NCBI RefSeq assembly: GCF_003610895.1
Contig: NZ_MCAS01000068.1
Location: 62,001-126,000 of the forward strand
Direction of reading: 5' to 3'
Source: Paraburkholderia fungorum
Lineage (GTDB): Bacteria > Pseudomonadota > Gammaproteobacteria > Burkholderiales > Burkholderiaceae
DNA length: 64,000 nt
This document shows, in pieces, positions 52,740 through 61,826 of the stretch. The translations under genes and the position numbers were made by a program. Numbering within the stretch: the first letter of the stretch is position 1; each line of letters opens with the position of its first letter. Under the pieces are notes generated by a model. It was given only the letters and a program-made list of their open reading frames with translations. It had not been told where the DNA came from and made no database searches.

Positions 52740-53849
52740 ATGAATCACATTCACACCACCCACAACGAAATCGAGAAAATCCCCGTCACGGTGCTGACCG
52801 GCTTTCTCGGCGCCGGCAAAACAACGCTGCTCAACTACATTCTTCGTGAGAAGCACGGCCGCAAAATCGCGGTAATCGAAAACGAGTTCGGCGAGATCGG
52901 CATCGACGGTGGTCTCGTACTCGAATCGACCGAAGAGATCTACGAAATGACCAATGGCTGCGTCTGCTGCGTCGGCGCAGTGCGCGAAGACCTGGTGCGG
53001 ATCGTGCGCATGCTGGTGGAACGGCCGGACCGGCTCGATCACATCATCGTCGAAACGAGTGGGCTTGCCGATCCGTATCCCGTTGCGCAGACTTTCTTCC
53101 TCGACGATCCGATCGCGAAGCAGGTAACGTTGGACGCGGTCGTCACAATGGTGGACGCCAAGCACATCGCCGCGCATCTGGACGATCTGGTGCTCGACGG
53201 CAGCGATAACCAGGCGGTCGATCAGATCGTCTGCGCGGACCGTATCGTGATCAATAAGGTCGATCTGGTGAGCGTGGCAGATGTTGCCTCGCTGACGCAG
53301 CGCATTCGCGGCTTGAACGCCACGGCGGAGATCGTCGAATCGAGCTACGCCCAGATCGATCTCGACAGGATTCTCGGTGTCGGTGCAAATGAGTTCTCGC
53401 AGATTCTCGTGGAGACGGATGGCTTGCAGGAAGAAGAGCACGGCCACACGCATCACCACAACGAGCATGACGAGCACGCAGCACACCACGATCATGAACA
53501 CGCCCATCATGACGACGATCACGACGACCACCAGCACGACGAGAGCGTGTCCTCGGTCGGCATCGAAGTCGATGCCGACATCGATCTCGACGCCCTGCAA
53601 GTCTGGCTCACCGAACTGCGCAGGTCCGACGCCACCAACCTGTTCCGTATGAAAGGCATTCTCGCTTTGCAAGGCCAGTCGCACCGCTATGTGCTGCAAG
53701 GCGTGCACAACGTGATCGAACTTCGCGCGGCGCAGGTGTGGGGCGCTGAACCACGCTCATGCCGCATTGTATTCATCGGACGCGATCTCGATCGCGCCGC
53801 GCTGACCGACCGCTTCCATGCCTGTCTTGCCGTGCCAATTACGGCCTGA
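52740..53849 (+). CDS. CobW/G3E GTPase with His-rich metal region
   Basis: Encodes 369 residues. Walker A is GFLGAGKTT (21-29), the metal-binding GCVCC is at 73-77, and the NKVD guanine motif at 172-175. A striking run of His and Asp/Glu occupies ~233-267. CobW_C follows. Members deliver metal, often zinc or cobalt, to client enzymes using GTP. Its place between ubiX and the permease in a cluster of metal-dependent amidohydrolases suggests it supplies metal to them. Confidence 0.92.
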   Translation: MNHIHTTHNEIEKIPVTVLTGFLGAGKTTLLNYILREKHGRKIAVIENEFGEIGIDGGLVLESTEEIYEMTNGCVCCVGAVREDLVRIVRMLVERPDRLDHIIVETSGLADPYPVAQTFFLDDPIAKQVTLDAVVTMVDAKHIAAHLDDLVLDGSDNQAVDQIVCADRIVINKVDLVSVADVASLTQRIRGLNATAEIVESSYAQIDLDRILGVGANEFSQILVETDGLQEEEHGHTHHHNEHDEHAAHHDHEHAHHDDDHDDHQHDESVSSVGIEVDADIDLDALQVWLTELRRSDATNLFRMKGILALQGQSHRYVLQGVHNVIELRAAQVWGAEPRSCRIVFIGRDLDRAALTDRFHACLAVPITA

Positions 53850-54004
53850 CGGGAGATTCGGCCGGCGCGCGAAGTGATGCTGCACGGCAAGGCCGTGCGG
53901 CGCGTTCTGGCCAGAAACCGAAAATCGCTGTGCTGCGACTGGAGTGAGTGATTTGCATGGGACCCACTTCAGCCGACAGCTTTGCGTGACAAAGGAGACA
54001 CGTC

Positions 54005-55354
54005 ATGAACACCGCCATACATCCCGTCGATCGGATTCTGCCGAAGCGTCAGATGATCACGCTCGGATTGCAGCACATGCTAGTGGCTTACATCGGCGCG
54101 ATTGCTGTTCCGTTGATCGTCGCGTCGGCACTGAAGATGTCGCCCGCCGATACCACCGTCCTCATCAGCACCGCCCTGTTCTGCTCGGGCATCTCGACGA
54201 TCCTGCAGACCGTCGGCGTCTGGAAGTTCGGCGTGCGCCTGCCGATTCTGCAAGGCGTCGCCTTCAGCAGCGTCGGGCCGGTTATCGCAATCGGCCTGAG
54301 TCCGGGTGTCGGCTTCGCCGGTGTGTGCGGCGCGGTGATTGGCGCAGGTCTCTTCACGATGTTCGCCGCGCCCCTCGTGGGACGCTTACGAAGATTCTTC
54401 CCACCCGTGGTGACCGGCTGCATCGTGACCGTGATCGGTTTGCAGCTGTTCCCCGTGGCGTACCAATGGGCCGGTGGCGGGGAGGCTGCGCAGCAGCAGT
54501 TCGGCGCGTTGCCCTTCCTGAGCGTCACGCTGTTCGTCGCCATAGTGATTCTCGGGATCAACCGCTTTGCCGGCCCGTTCCTGCGCAATCTCTCGGTGCT
54601 GATCGGCTTGATCGCGGGCGGCATTCTGGCGTGTGCGCTCGGCATGGGTAACTTCACGAGCGTGAGCGCCGCGCCGTGGTTCACGCTGCCCATGCCGTTT
54701 CACTTCGGCACGCCCGTGTTTTCGGTGGTGCCGGTGCTGACGATGATCGTCGTGATGGTGGTGCAGATGGTCGAATCGATGGGACTGTTCGTCGCCATCG
54801 GTGACATCGTCGACAAGGACGTGAGCGAGGAAGACGTAGTGCGCGGCATGCGTGCGAATGGTCTGGCGAGCGCGATTGCCGGCATGTTCGCGGCGTTCCC
54901 CTTCATCGCTTTCATGGAGAACGTCGGCCTCGTGATCTTGACCGGCGTGCGCAGCCGCTGGGTGGTGGCGATCAGCGGCGTGCTGATGTGCGTGGTGGCG
55001 CTGGTGCCGAAGATCGGCGCGGTGGTCGCGTCGACGCCCGCAGCCGCGCTCGGTGGCGCCGGTATCGCGATGTTCGGCGTGGTGGTGGCTGCCGGTGTGC
55101 AAACGCTCGCGAAGGTGGACTTCGAGGGCAATCGCTACAACGTGCTGATTGTCGGCTTCACGATCGCCACCGCACTGATTCCGGTGATGGCGCCGCAAGT
55201 CTTCAAGCACATGCCCGACTGGACACAACCCTTTTTGCATAGCGGAGTGGTGCTGGCGTGTCTGGTGTCGGTCGTGCTGAACGCGGTGTTGAACGGCGCG
55301 CACGAAGAAGAAAAAGTCGTCGAGACACATAGCAATCTGGTGCGCGAATCCTAG
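54005..55354 (+). CDS. NCS2 family nucleobase permease
   Basis: Encodes 449 residues with about 12-14 membrane helices. LGLQHMLVAYIGAIAVPLIV and the QGVAFSSVGPVIAIG segment are those of uracil/xanthine/uric acid permeases, proton-coupled. NCS2 transports purines, pyrimidines or ascorbate. In this cluster it probably brings in the nitrogen heterocycle that the following deaminase acts on. The start follows AAAGGAGA. Confidence 0.9.
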   Translation: MNTAIHPVDRILPKRQMITLGLQHMLVAYIGAIAVPLIVASALKMSPADTTVLISTALFCSGISTILQTVGVWKFGVRLPILQGVAFSSVGPVIAIGLSPGVGFAGVCGAVIGAGLFTMFAAPLVGRLRRFFPPVVTGCIVTVIGLQLFPVAYQWAGGGEAAQQQFGALPFLSVTLFVAIVILGINRFAGPFLRNLSVLIGLIAGGILACALGMGNFTSVSAAPWFTLPMPFHFGTPVFSVVPVLTMIVVMVVQMVESMGLFVAIGDIVDKDVSEEDVVRGMRANGLASAIAGMFAAFPFIAFMENVGLVILTGVRSRWVVAISGVLMCVVALVPKIGAVVASTPAAALGGAGIAMFGVVVAAGVQTLAKVDFEGNRYNVLIVGFTIATALIPVMAPQVFKHMPDWTQPFLHSGVVLACLVSVVLNAVLNGAHEEEKVVETHSNLVRES

Positions 55355-55449
55355 TGAGCGGATAAGCGATCGAGGCCGCAGGACGAGCGCGGCCGTCGAG
55401 CCTCTGTGCAACGGCGGCCGCTTCGAAGTATCTGAGAGGACATTGAATC

Positions 55450-56835
55450 GTGAGCATGCAAACTGAAGCGTTGCTGATCAAGAACCCCGCCGCGGTGATG
55501 AGTGGCTTGAGCGGCGGCGCGGCGCGCTTAGGCCAGGTCGATCTGCGGGTTCGCAACGGCCGTATCGAGACCATTGCGCCGAATCTGGAGCCGCGCGCCG
55601 ATGAACGCGTGATCGATGCGCGCTCATGCGTCGTCTATCCGGGTTGGGTGAATACCCACCACCATCTGTTCCAGAACCTGCTGAAGGCGGTGCCGTCCGG
55701 CATCAACGCCGATTTGCAGGAATGGCTGGCGGCTGTACCGTATCCGCGGCTTGCGCGCTTCACGCCGGATCTGGCGCGAGTCGCCGCGCGCTTAGGTTTG
55801 GCCGAGTTGTTGTTGTCCGGCGTGACGACCTGCGCCGATCACCACTACCTGTATCACGCGGACGGCACAACGGAAACCGGCGATCTGCTCTTCGACGAAG
55901 CGGCCTCGTTCGGCATGCGCTTCGTGCTGTGCCGCGGCGGCGCGTTGCAGGCGGCGGGCGATCATCCTGGGTTTTCCAAAGTCGCGCTCAAGCCGGAAAC
56001 GCTCGATCAGATGCTGGCGGATATCGAGCGTCTGAAGTCGCGCTATCACGATGCGGGTGCGGCTTCGATGCGTCGCGTCGTTGTTGCGCCGACCACGCCC
56101 ACATTTTCACTGCCGCCGGAATTGCTGCCCGAAGTCGCGCGCGCGGCGCGGCGCATGGGTCTCAGGTTGCACACGCATCTTTCCGAAACCACCCGCTACG
56201 TCGACTTCTGCAAGGAGCGCTTCAACAAACTGCCGGTCGAGTTCGTCGCCGATCACGAATGGCTCGGGCCGGACGTCTGGTTCGCCCATCTTGTGCATCT
56301 GCAAGCAAGCGAGATCGCCATGCTTGCCGAAACCGGCAGCGGCTGCGCGCACTGTCCGGTGAGCAATGCGCGCCTTGGCAGCGGCATTGCACCGGCCCCG
56401 CAAATGGCGGCGGCGGGCGTGCCGATGTCGCTCGCCGTAGACGGCGTCGCCTCGAACGAATCCGGCAGCATGACCAACGAAGCGCACTTCGCCTGGCTAG
56501 TGCATCGCGCGGCGCAGGGTGCGTCGGCGACCACCGTCGAAGAGACGATTCATTGGGGCAGCGCGGGCGGCGCGGGTGTGCTCGGCCTGGATGCGGTCGG
56601 CACGCTTGAAGTGGGCAAGGCGGCGGACTTCGTGCTTTACGACGTCAGCGATCTGCGCTTTAACGGTTTCCATGATGTAGCCGTGGCGCCGGTGACGGCG
56701 GGTGAACCCGCGCGGGTTCGCTACAATGTCGTGAACGGTCGCGTCGTGGTGGATAACGGCGTAATTCCGGGCCTCGATCTCGAACGGCTTCGCCATGAAG
56801 CGGCCGAGGGCGTGAAGCAACTACTCGCCGACTAA
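55450..56835 (+). CDS. 8-oxoguanine deaminase-like amidohydrolase
   Basis: Encodes 461 residues of the cytosine deaminase/TRZ-type amidohydrolase family. NTHHHLFQNLLKA has the HxH metal ligands; LHTHLSE, AHLVH and DGVASNES supply the remaining ligands. SGVTTCADHHYLYH and CPVSNARLGSGIAP resemble 8-oxoguanine deaminase closely. It would remove an amino or chloro group from a purine-, pterin- or triazine-like ring. GTG 55450 follows GAGAGGA; ATG 55456 is the alternative start. Confidence 0.85.
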   Translation: MSMQTEALLIKNPAAVMSGLSGGAARLGQVDLRVRNGRIETIAPNLEPRADERVIDARSCVVYPGWVNTHHHLFQNLLKAVPSGINADLQEWLAAVPYPRLARFTPDLARVAARLGLAELLLSGVTTCADHHYLYHADGTTETGDLLFDEAASFGMRFVLCRGGALQAAGDHPGFSKVALKPETLDQMLADIERLKSRYHDAGAASMRRVVVAPTTPTFSLPPELLPEVARAARRMGLRLHTHLSETTRYVDFCKERFNKLPVEFVADHEWLGPDVWFAHLVHLQASEIAMLAETGSGCAHCPVSNARLGSGIAPAPQMAAAGVPMSLAVDGVASNESGSMTNEAHFAWLVHRAAQGASATTVEETIHWGSAGGAGVLGLDAVGTLEVGKAADFVLYDVSDLRFNGFHDVAVAPVTAGEPARVRYNVVNGRVVVDNGVIPGLDLERLRHEAAEGVKQLLAD

Positions 56836-56872
56836 GCCACGCACGCACGCAGGACCATAGGAACACGCCGCA

Positions 56873-57604
56873 ATGCGACACGAAAGAATCCGGCTCGGCA
56901 TTCTCACGCCTTCGTCGAACACGGTTTTAGAGCCTTTGACCGCAGCGATGCTCAGCGAACTGCCGCACGTCAGCGCACACTTCGCGCGCTTCACGGTCAC
57001 GGAGATCGCGCTATCGGAGCATGCGCTCGGTCAGTTCGACGCGAGCCGGATTCTGGCCGCGGCGGATCAGCTGGCGGATGCGCGTGTGGATGTGATCGGC
57101 TGGAGCGGCACGTCGGCCGGCTGGCTCGGCTTCGAGCGCGATCAGGCGTTGTGCCGCCACATCACCGAAGCGACCGGCATTCCCGCGACGACCTCGGTGT
57201 TGGCGCTCAACGAAATCCTCGCCAAAACCAGTGTCCGGCGGCTGGGTCTGGTGTCGCCGTATCTCGATGAGGTTCAGCAACGGATTGTGCGCAACTACGA
57301 GAAGCTCGGGATCGAATGTGTCTCGGAACGCCACCTCGGCTTGCAGGACAATTTCAGTTTCGCTGAAGTGCCGGATGCACAGTTGGCAATCATGATGCGT
57401 GAGGCGGCATTTGCAAGACCCGATGCGGTGACGACCTTCTGCACGAATCTGCACGCGGCGCATCTGGTGCGTGCGTTTGAGATGGCTACCGATATTCCCG
57501 CTTACGACACGGTGGCCACGGTGGTTTGGAAGGCGTTGAGGATGCTGGAGGTGGATACGGCGCCACTCGCCAGTTGGGGCCGGTTGTTTACCGACGTCGT
57601 GTAA
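56873..57604 (+). CDS. Arylmalonate decarboxylase/maleate isomerase-family protein
   Basis: Encodes 243 residues. TPSSNTVLEP (12-21) and the Asp/Glu racemase-like fold identify the family. A cysteine is present at 190 (TTFCTNLH). The partner position, Cys in isomerases and racemases, reads WSGTSAGW (~77-84), a Gly as in arylmalonate decarboxylase. A single active-site Cys suggests decarboxylation rather than cis-trans isomerisation. It is the last gene of the cluster, 37 bases behind the deaminase. The substrate is unknown. Confidence 0.82.
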   Translation: MRHERIRLGILTPSSNTVLEPLTAAMLSELPHVSAHFARFTVTEIALSEHALGQFDASRILAAADQLADARVDVIGWSGTSAGWLGFERDQALCRHITEATGIPATTSVLALNEILAKTSVRRLGLVSPYLDEVQQRIVRNYEKLGIECVSERHLGLQDNFSFAEVPDAQLAIMMREAAFARPDAVTTFCTNLHAAHLVRAFEMATDIPAYDTVATVVWKALRMLEVDTAPLASWGRLFTDVV

Positions 57605-57686
57605 CGCTGCAGGGTCAGGGCACCGCGACGGCCTACCGGGTTTCGCGCGCCACCCCAACCCTCAATCCCGCATGTGCCAGTGCGAG

Positions 57687-58016
57687 TTAGCGTGACATCA
57701 TGTTCATGCTTACGTTGTGCATCACCCACACCGTGCCGCCAATCAGAATGATCGCGGCGACCGCGGTATAGCACAGCGCCATCACATTCCACCGTTGACC
57801 GGACGACGTGTTCAGATGCAGGAAGAACACCAGATGAACGACGATCTGCGCAAGCGCAAGCACGGCCAGCACAATCATTGCGGAACGCGGCTCGAGCATG
57901 CCATTCATCACCAACCCGAACGACGCCGCAGTCAACACCACAGCCAGTACGAATCCGATGATATAGCCCGAGAGACTTCCGTGCCCTTCTTCATGAAGTG
58001 ATTGCGTATGAGCCAT
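57687..58016 (-). CDS. cyoD: Cytochrome bo3 ubiquinol oxidase subunit IV
   Basis: Encodes 109 residues with three membrane helices (GYIIGFVLAVVLTAASFGLV, MIVLAVLALAQIVVHLVFFL, MALCYTAVAAIILIGGTVWV), as in CyoD, which helps assemble the oxidase. The ATG is directly after the cyoC TAA. It is convergent with the catabolic cluster. Confidence 0.93.
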   Translation of the reverse strand: MAHTQSLHEEGHGSLSGYIIGFVLAVVLTAASFGLVMNGMLEPRSAMIVLAVLALAQIVVHLVFFLHLNTSSGQRWNVMALCYTAVAAIILIGGTVWVMHNVSMNMMSR

Positions 58017-58625
58017 TTAGAGCACGCTCCCAAGATAGACAAACGAAAACACGCAGATCCACACAATGTCCAGAAAGTGCCAGAAGAGACTTAGGCAAGT
58101 GAGGCGCGTAATCTCGCGCTCGGACATCTCCGGCTTGAGGACAATCTGTACAGCAAGCACGGCCATCCAGATGAGACCCACGGTGACATGCAAGCCGTGT
58201 GTGCCGACAAGGGTGAAAAACGATGAAAAGAACGCGCTGCGACCAGGACCCGCGCCTTCAGCGATCAGGTGCGAAAACTCCTGTACTTCGAACCAGAGAA
58301 ACGCCAGACCCAGCACAAACGTAACTGCCAGCCACCCGAGCACGACGCCGGACTTGCGTTTGTGTGCGCCGAGCATCGCGAAGCCGTAGGTGATACTGCT
58401 AAGCAGCAGCACGGCGGTTTCCAGCGCGACGCCCGGAATATCGAACAGATCCTTGCCTGTCGGGCCGCCCGCGAACTGATGCGCCATCACGGCAAACACC
58501 GCGAATAGCGACGCGAACAGCACGCAGTCGGTCATCAGATACAGCCAGAACCCGAATACCGAATGGGACGGCGCGTGTTCGCTTTCCAGCTCGCCCAGCG
58601 CGGCAAAATTGGTTTTCTGCAACAT
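58017..58625 (-). CDS. cyoC: Cytochrome bo3 ubiquinol oxidase subunit III
   Basis: Encodes 202 residues, five-helix COX3-like subunit (FGFWLYLMTDCVLFASLF; GTHGLHVTVGLIWMA). The start overlaps the cyoB stop by one base, so ATG 58625 is used rather than any upstream codon in the cyoB region. Confidence 0.94.
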   Translation of the reverse strand: MLQKTNFAALGELESEHAPSHSVFGFWLYLMTDCVLFASLFAVFAVMAHQFAGGPTGKDLFDIPGVALETAVLLLSSITYGFAMLGAHKRKSGVVLGWLAVTFVLGLAFLWFEVQEFSHLIAEGAGPGRSAFFSSFFTLVGTHGLHVTVGLIWMAVLAVQIVLKPEMSEREITRLTCLSLFWHFLDIVWICVFSFVYLGSVL

Positions 58626-60634
58626 CAGTTGACCTCCGCAGCGGCAAGCCGCTCGTGACGCTTCGTTTCGCTTGCCTTGCCGCCCTTCTCTTCCGTCTTC
58701 CGGACTGTCTCCGCCGAAATGTAATAACCCTCGTTGTCGCCGAAGCTGCGCCCGATCACCGTCGCCATGATCGCGACGAGCGCTGCCACCGCGAGCCATG
58801 TGATATGCCAGACCCCCGCGAAGCCCAGCAACAGGCTGAAGATGCCGATAAAGAACCCAGCGCTGGTATTCGACGGCATATGAATCTCGCTGTACACGAC
58901 ATCCTTGCCAAGGCCTCGTCCCGTTTCCTTCATGTGGGTGAACGCGTCGAGTTCATGCACCACCGGGATCGTGGCAAAGTTGTAGACCGGCGGAGGCGAC
59001 GATGTGGCCCATTCGAGCGTGCGGCCGTCCCACGGATCGCCCGTGACATCGCGGTACGCCGGCAGCTTGCGATTGCGCACGCTCACCACCACCTGCAGCA
59101 CCTGGCAGACCACGCCGAGCGCGATCAACACCACGCCACACGCCGCGACAATCAGCAGCGGATGCCAGGCCGGGTTGTCGTAGTGATTCAGACGGCGTGT
59201 CATGCCCATGAAGCCAAGCACATAGAGCGGCATGAACGACACATAGAAGCCGACGAACCAGAACCAGAATGCGGCCTTGCCGAGTTTCTCGTTCAGCTTG
59301 ATGCCGAACACCTTCGGGAACCAGTAGTGAACACCGGCCAGGTAGCCGAACACCACCCCGCCGATAATGGCGTTATGGAAGTGGGCAATCAGGAACAGAC
59401 TGTTGTGCAGGACGAAGTCGGCACCGGGAATCGCCATCATCACACCAGTCATGCCGCCGATCGTGAAGGTGATCATGAAACCGATCGTCCACAGCACCGG
59501 GGTGGTGAATTCGAGGCGCCCGCGATAGATCGTGAACAGCCAGTTGAATATCTTCACGCCGGTCGGAATGGCAATGACCATGGTCATAATGCCGAAGAAC
59601 GCGTTGACGTCCGCACCCGAGCCCATCGTGAAGAAGTGATGCAGCCAGACGAGGAATGCCAGCACCGTGATCACGCAAGTGGCGTAGACCATGGTCTTGT
59701 AGCCGAACAGCGGTTTCCTCGCGAAGGTGGCGATCACTTCCGAATAGATACCAAACGCCGGCAGAACCAGAATATAGACCTCGGGGTGCCCCCAGGCCCA
59801 GATCAGGTTCAGATACATCATGGCGTTGCCGCCGCCGTCATTCGTGAAGAAGTGCATGCCGAGGTAGCGGTCCAGACCGAGCAGCGCGAGCGCAACGGTG
59901 AGAATCGGGAACGTTGCCATGATCAACACGTTCGAACACAGCGCAGTCCAGGTAAACACCGGCATCTTCATCAGCGACATGCCGGGCGCACGCATCCGGA
60001 TGATGGTGACGAAGAAGTTGATCGCGGTAATCAGCGTGCCCACGCCCGATAACTGCAGACTCCAGATGTAATAGTCCACCCCCACACCCGGACTGAACTG
60101 AAGTTCCGAAAGCGGCGGATACGCGAGCCAGCCCACCTGCGCAAACTCACCAATCACGAGCGACAGGTTCATCAGGATGGCGCTAATCGCGGTCATCCAG
60201 AAACTGAGCGAGTTCAGGAACGGGAACGCCACGTCGCGCGCCCCGATCTGCAGCGGCACGATCAGATTGAAGAGGCCGACCATCAGCGCCATCGCCATGA
60301 AGAAGATCATGATGACGCCGTGCGCCGTAAAGATCTGGTCGTAGTGATGCGGCGGCAGATAACCCGGCGAATCAAAGGCAAGCGCGAGTTGCAAACGCAT
60401 CATCACCGCGTCGGCAAAACCGCGCAGCAGCATCAGGACCGCGACCACGATATACATCACACCGATCTTCTTGTGATCGACGCTGGTAAGCCATTCGCTC
60501 CAAAGCCATTTCCACTTGCCGAACCACGTCAATGCACCGAACGTGGCGAGGACAATGATCGCCATCAGGGCGCCCGCGCCCATGATGATGGGCTGATCGA
60601 ACGGAATCGCCGAAAGTGTCAGTTTTCCGAACAT
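58625..60634 (-). CDS. cyoB: Cytochrome bo3 ubiquinol oxidase subunit I
   Basis: Encodes 669 residues of the heme-copper catalytic subunit. WAWGHPEVYILVLPAFG carries the Cu-ligand His with the cross-linked Tyr. HHFFTMGSG and the later HFHNAIIGGVVFGYLAG carry the remaining Cu/heme His. Long hydrophobic spans make about 14-15 helices. It reduces oxygen to water with electrons from ubiquinol and pumps protons. Confidence 0.95.
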   Translation of the reverse strand: MFGKLTLSAIPFDQPIIMGAGALMAIIVLATFGALTWFGKWKWLWSEWLTSVDHKKIGVMYIVVAVLMLLRGFADAVMMRLQLALAFDSPGYLPPHHYDQIFTAHGVIMIFFMAMALMVGLFNLIVPLQIGARDVAFPFLNSLSFWMTAISAILMNLSLVIGEFAQVGWLAYPPLSELQFSPGVGVDYYIWSLQLSGVGTLITAINFFVTIIRMRAPGMSLMKMPVFTWTALCSNVLIMATFPILTVALALLGLDRYLGMHFFTNDGGGNAMMYLNLIWAWGHPEVYILVLPAFGIYSEVIATFARKPLFGYKTMVYATCVITVLAFLVWLHHFFTMGSGADVNAFFGIMTMVIAIPTGVKIFNWLFTIYRGRLEFTTPVLWTIGFMITFTIGGMTGVMMAIPGADFVLHNSLFLIAHFHNAIIGGVVFGYLAGVHYWFPKVFGIKLNEKLGKAAFWFWFVGFYVSFMPLYVLGFMGMTRRLNHYDNPAWHPLLIVAACGVVLIALGVVCQVLQVVVSVRNRKLPAYRDVTGDPWDGRTLEWATSSPPPVYNFATIPVVHELDAFTHMKETGRGLGKDVVYSEIHMPSNTSAGFFIGIFSLLLGFAGVWHITWLAVAALVAIMATVIGRSFGDNEGYYISAETVRKTEEKGGKASETKRHERLAAAEVN

Positions 60635-60637
60635 GTG

Positions 60638-61531
60638 TTACCCCTTCGTACTGCAATTGCTGTTCCGCAGATCAAGAACGTGGCCGTTGTTGTACTTCGC
60701 AATGATGTTGTTAAACAGCTTCGGATCGACCGAGGAGAAATAGCGCACCGGCGCCTTCTCGCCCGGCTGCGCCACCATGCTGTATTCGTTCATGTCGAGC
60801 CGGTCTGACGACGCCTTCACCTTTTCCACCCACGCGTTGAACTGCTCCGGGTTGACGGCGAGCGCACGGAACTTCATGTCGGAGAAGCCCCGGCCGCTGT
60901 AATTAGCCGATACGCCCGCAAAATCACCGGCCTCGTCCGCGATGAGGTGCAGCTGCGTTTGCATGCCCGCCATGGCATAGATCTGGCTGCCCAGTCGCGG
61001 AATGAAGAACGAGTTCATGACCGAGTCGGACGTGATCATGAAATTGACGGGCGTACCCACCGGGAAAGCCAGTTGATTGACCGATGCGATACCGAGATCC
61101 GGATAAATGAAGAGCCATTTCCAGTCGAGCGCCACTACTTCGACATTGATCGGTTTCACCGCCGACTCAATGGGCTTGTAGGGATCGAGCTCGTGCGTGG
61201 TCCTCCACGTCAGAATGCCAAGGCAGAGAATGATGATGGACGGTACAGTCCAGATGACCACTTCGATCGCCGTTGAATGCGCCCATTTCGGCGCGTACGT
61301 GGCATGGCGGTTGCTCGCGCGATAGCGCCACGCGAACCACAGCGTCATCAGAATGACCGGGACCACGACAATTAACATCGTGAATGTTGCCGTGCCAATC
61401 AGCGATTTTTCGGCGACACCAATGCTGCCCTTCGGGTCAAGTACATCGAGGTTTCCGCATCCGGAAAGGCACGCGCTCAGCACGGCCGCAATAGGTATCG
61501 ACGCCCGGCTATGGGCTCCCTTTTTCTTCAT
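60638..61531 (-). CDS. cyoA: Cytochrome bo3 ubiquinol oxidase subunit II
   Basis: Encodes 297 residues. A lipoprotein signal ends in LSGC, so the mature protein is lipid-anchored. Two membrane helices (GTATFTMLIVVVPVILMTLW, EVVIWTVPSIIILCLGIL) precede a cupredoxin domain without Cu-A ligands, as usual for quinol oxidases. First gene of cyoABCD; the promoter must lie in the 295-base gap upstream, which holds the inverted repeat at 61700. Confidence 0.95.
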   Translation of the reverse strand: MKKKGAHSRASIPIAAVLSACLSGCGNLDVLDPKGSIGVAEKSLIGTATFTMLIVVVPVILMTLWFAWRYRASNRHATYAPKWAHSTAIEVVIWTVPSIIILCLGILTWRTTHELDPYKPIESAVKPINVEVVALDWKWLFIYPDLGIASVNQLAFPVGTPVNFMITSDSVMNSFFIPRLGSQIYAMAGMQTQLHLIADEAGDFAGVSANYSGRGFSDMKFRALAVNPEQFNAWVEKVKASSDRLDMNEYSMVAQPGEKAPVRYFSSVDPKLFNNIIAKYNNGHVLDLRNSNCSTKG

Positions 61532-61699
61532 CTTGTCCGGCTCTCATAGAACTTTCGGCTAAATTCGCTGCGCCCATTGCAACATGGGACACGCACCCAG
61601 AATGCGCATGCCGCAGGATTCTACGAAAGACGGAGGGAGTGAAAGTTGATCCCAGGTAAGAGAACCGCACAGAAATCGTGTTTTTTGGAAAAGAATTGT

Positions 61700-61733
61700 C
61701 AACGCCCCAAAATTGACTTCCTATGGGGCGTTG
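61700..61733. promoter_or_regulatory. Inverted repeat upstream of cyoA
   Basis: CAACGCCCCA (61700-61709) and TGGGGCGTTG (61724-61733) pair perfectly around 14 bases. It lies ~170 bases before the cyoA start and ~95 bases after the stop of the PPC gene at 61827. It could be an operator or a hairpin; a T-rich stretch follows on the minus strand but is interrupted. Confidence 0.5.
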
Positions 61734-61826
61734 CCAGGTTCAGTCTCGACACATTTGAATTGGAAATTTCTGTCAGATCACAGAGAGCAAGCTTTGCTTC
61801 GCCATACGAATTGTTTTATTTTTTCT

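Noticed and set aside
54386..55411. 341-residue minus-strand frame
   Set aside because: Antisense to the NCS2 permease; His-rich low-complexity product, not a gene.
58655..60052. 465-residue plus-strand open frame
   Set aside because: Antisense to cyoB with extreme His/Arg/Asp content and no domain.
61681..61740. Rho-independent terminator between the PPC genes and cyoA
   Set aside because: Both flanking units run on the minus strand and the site is upstream of cyoA and downstream of nothing converging; the T-rich stretch is interrupted. Listed as an inverted repeat instead.
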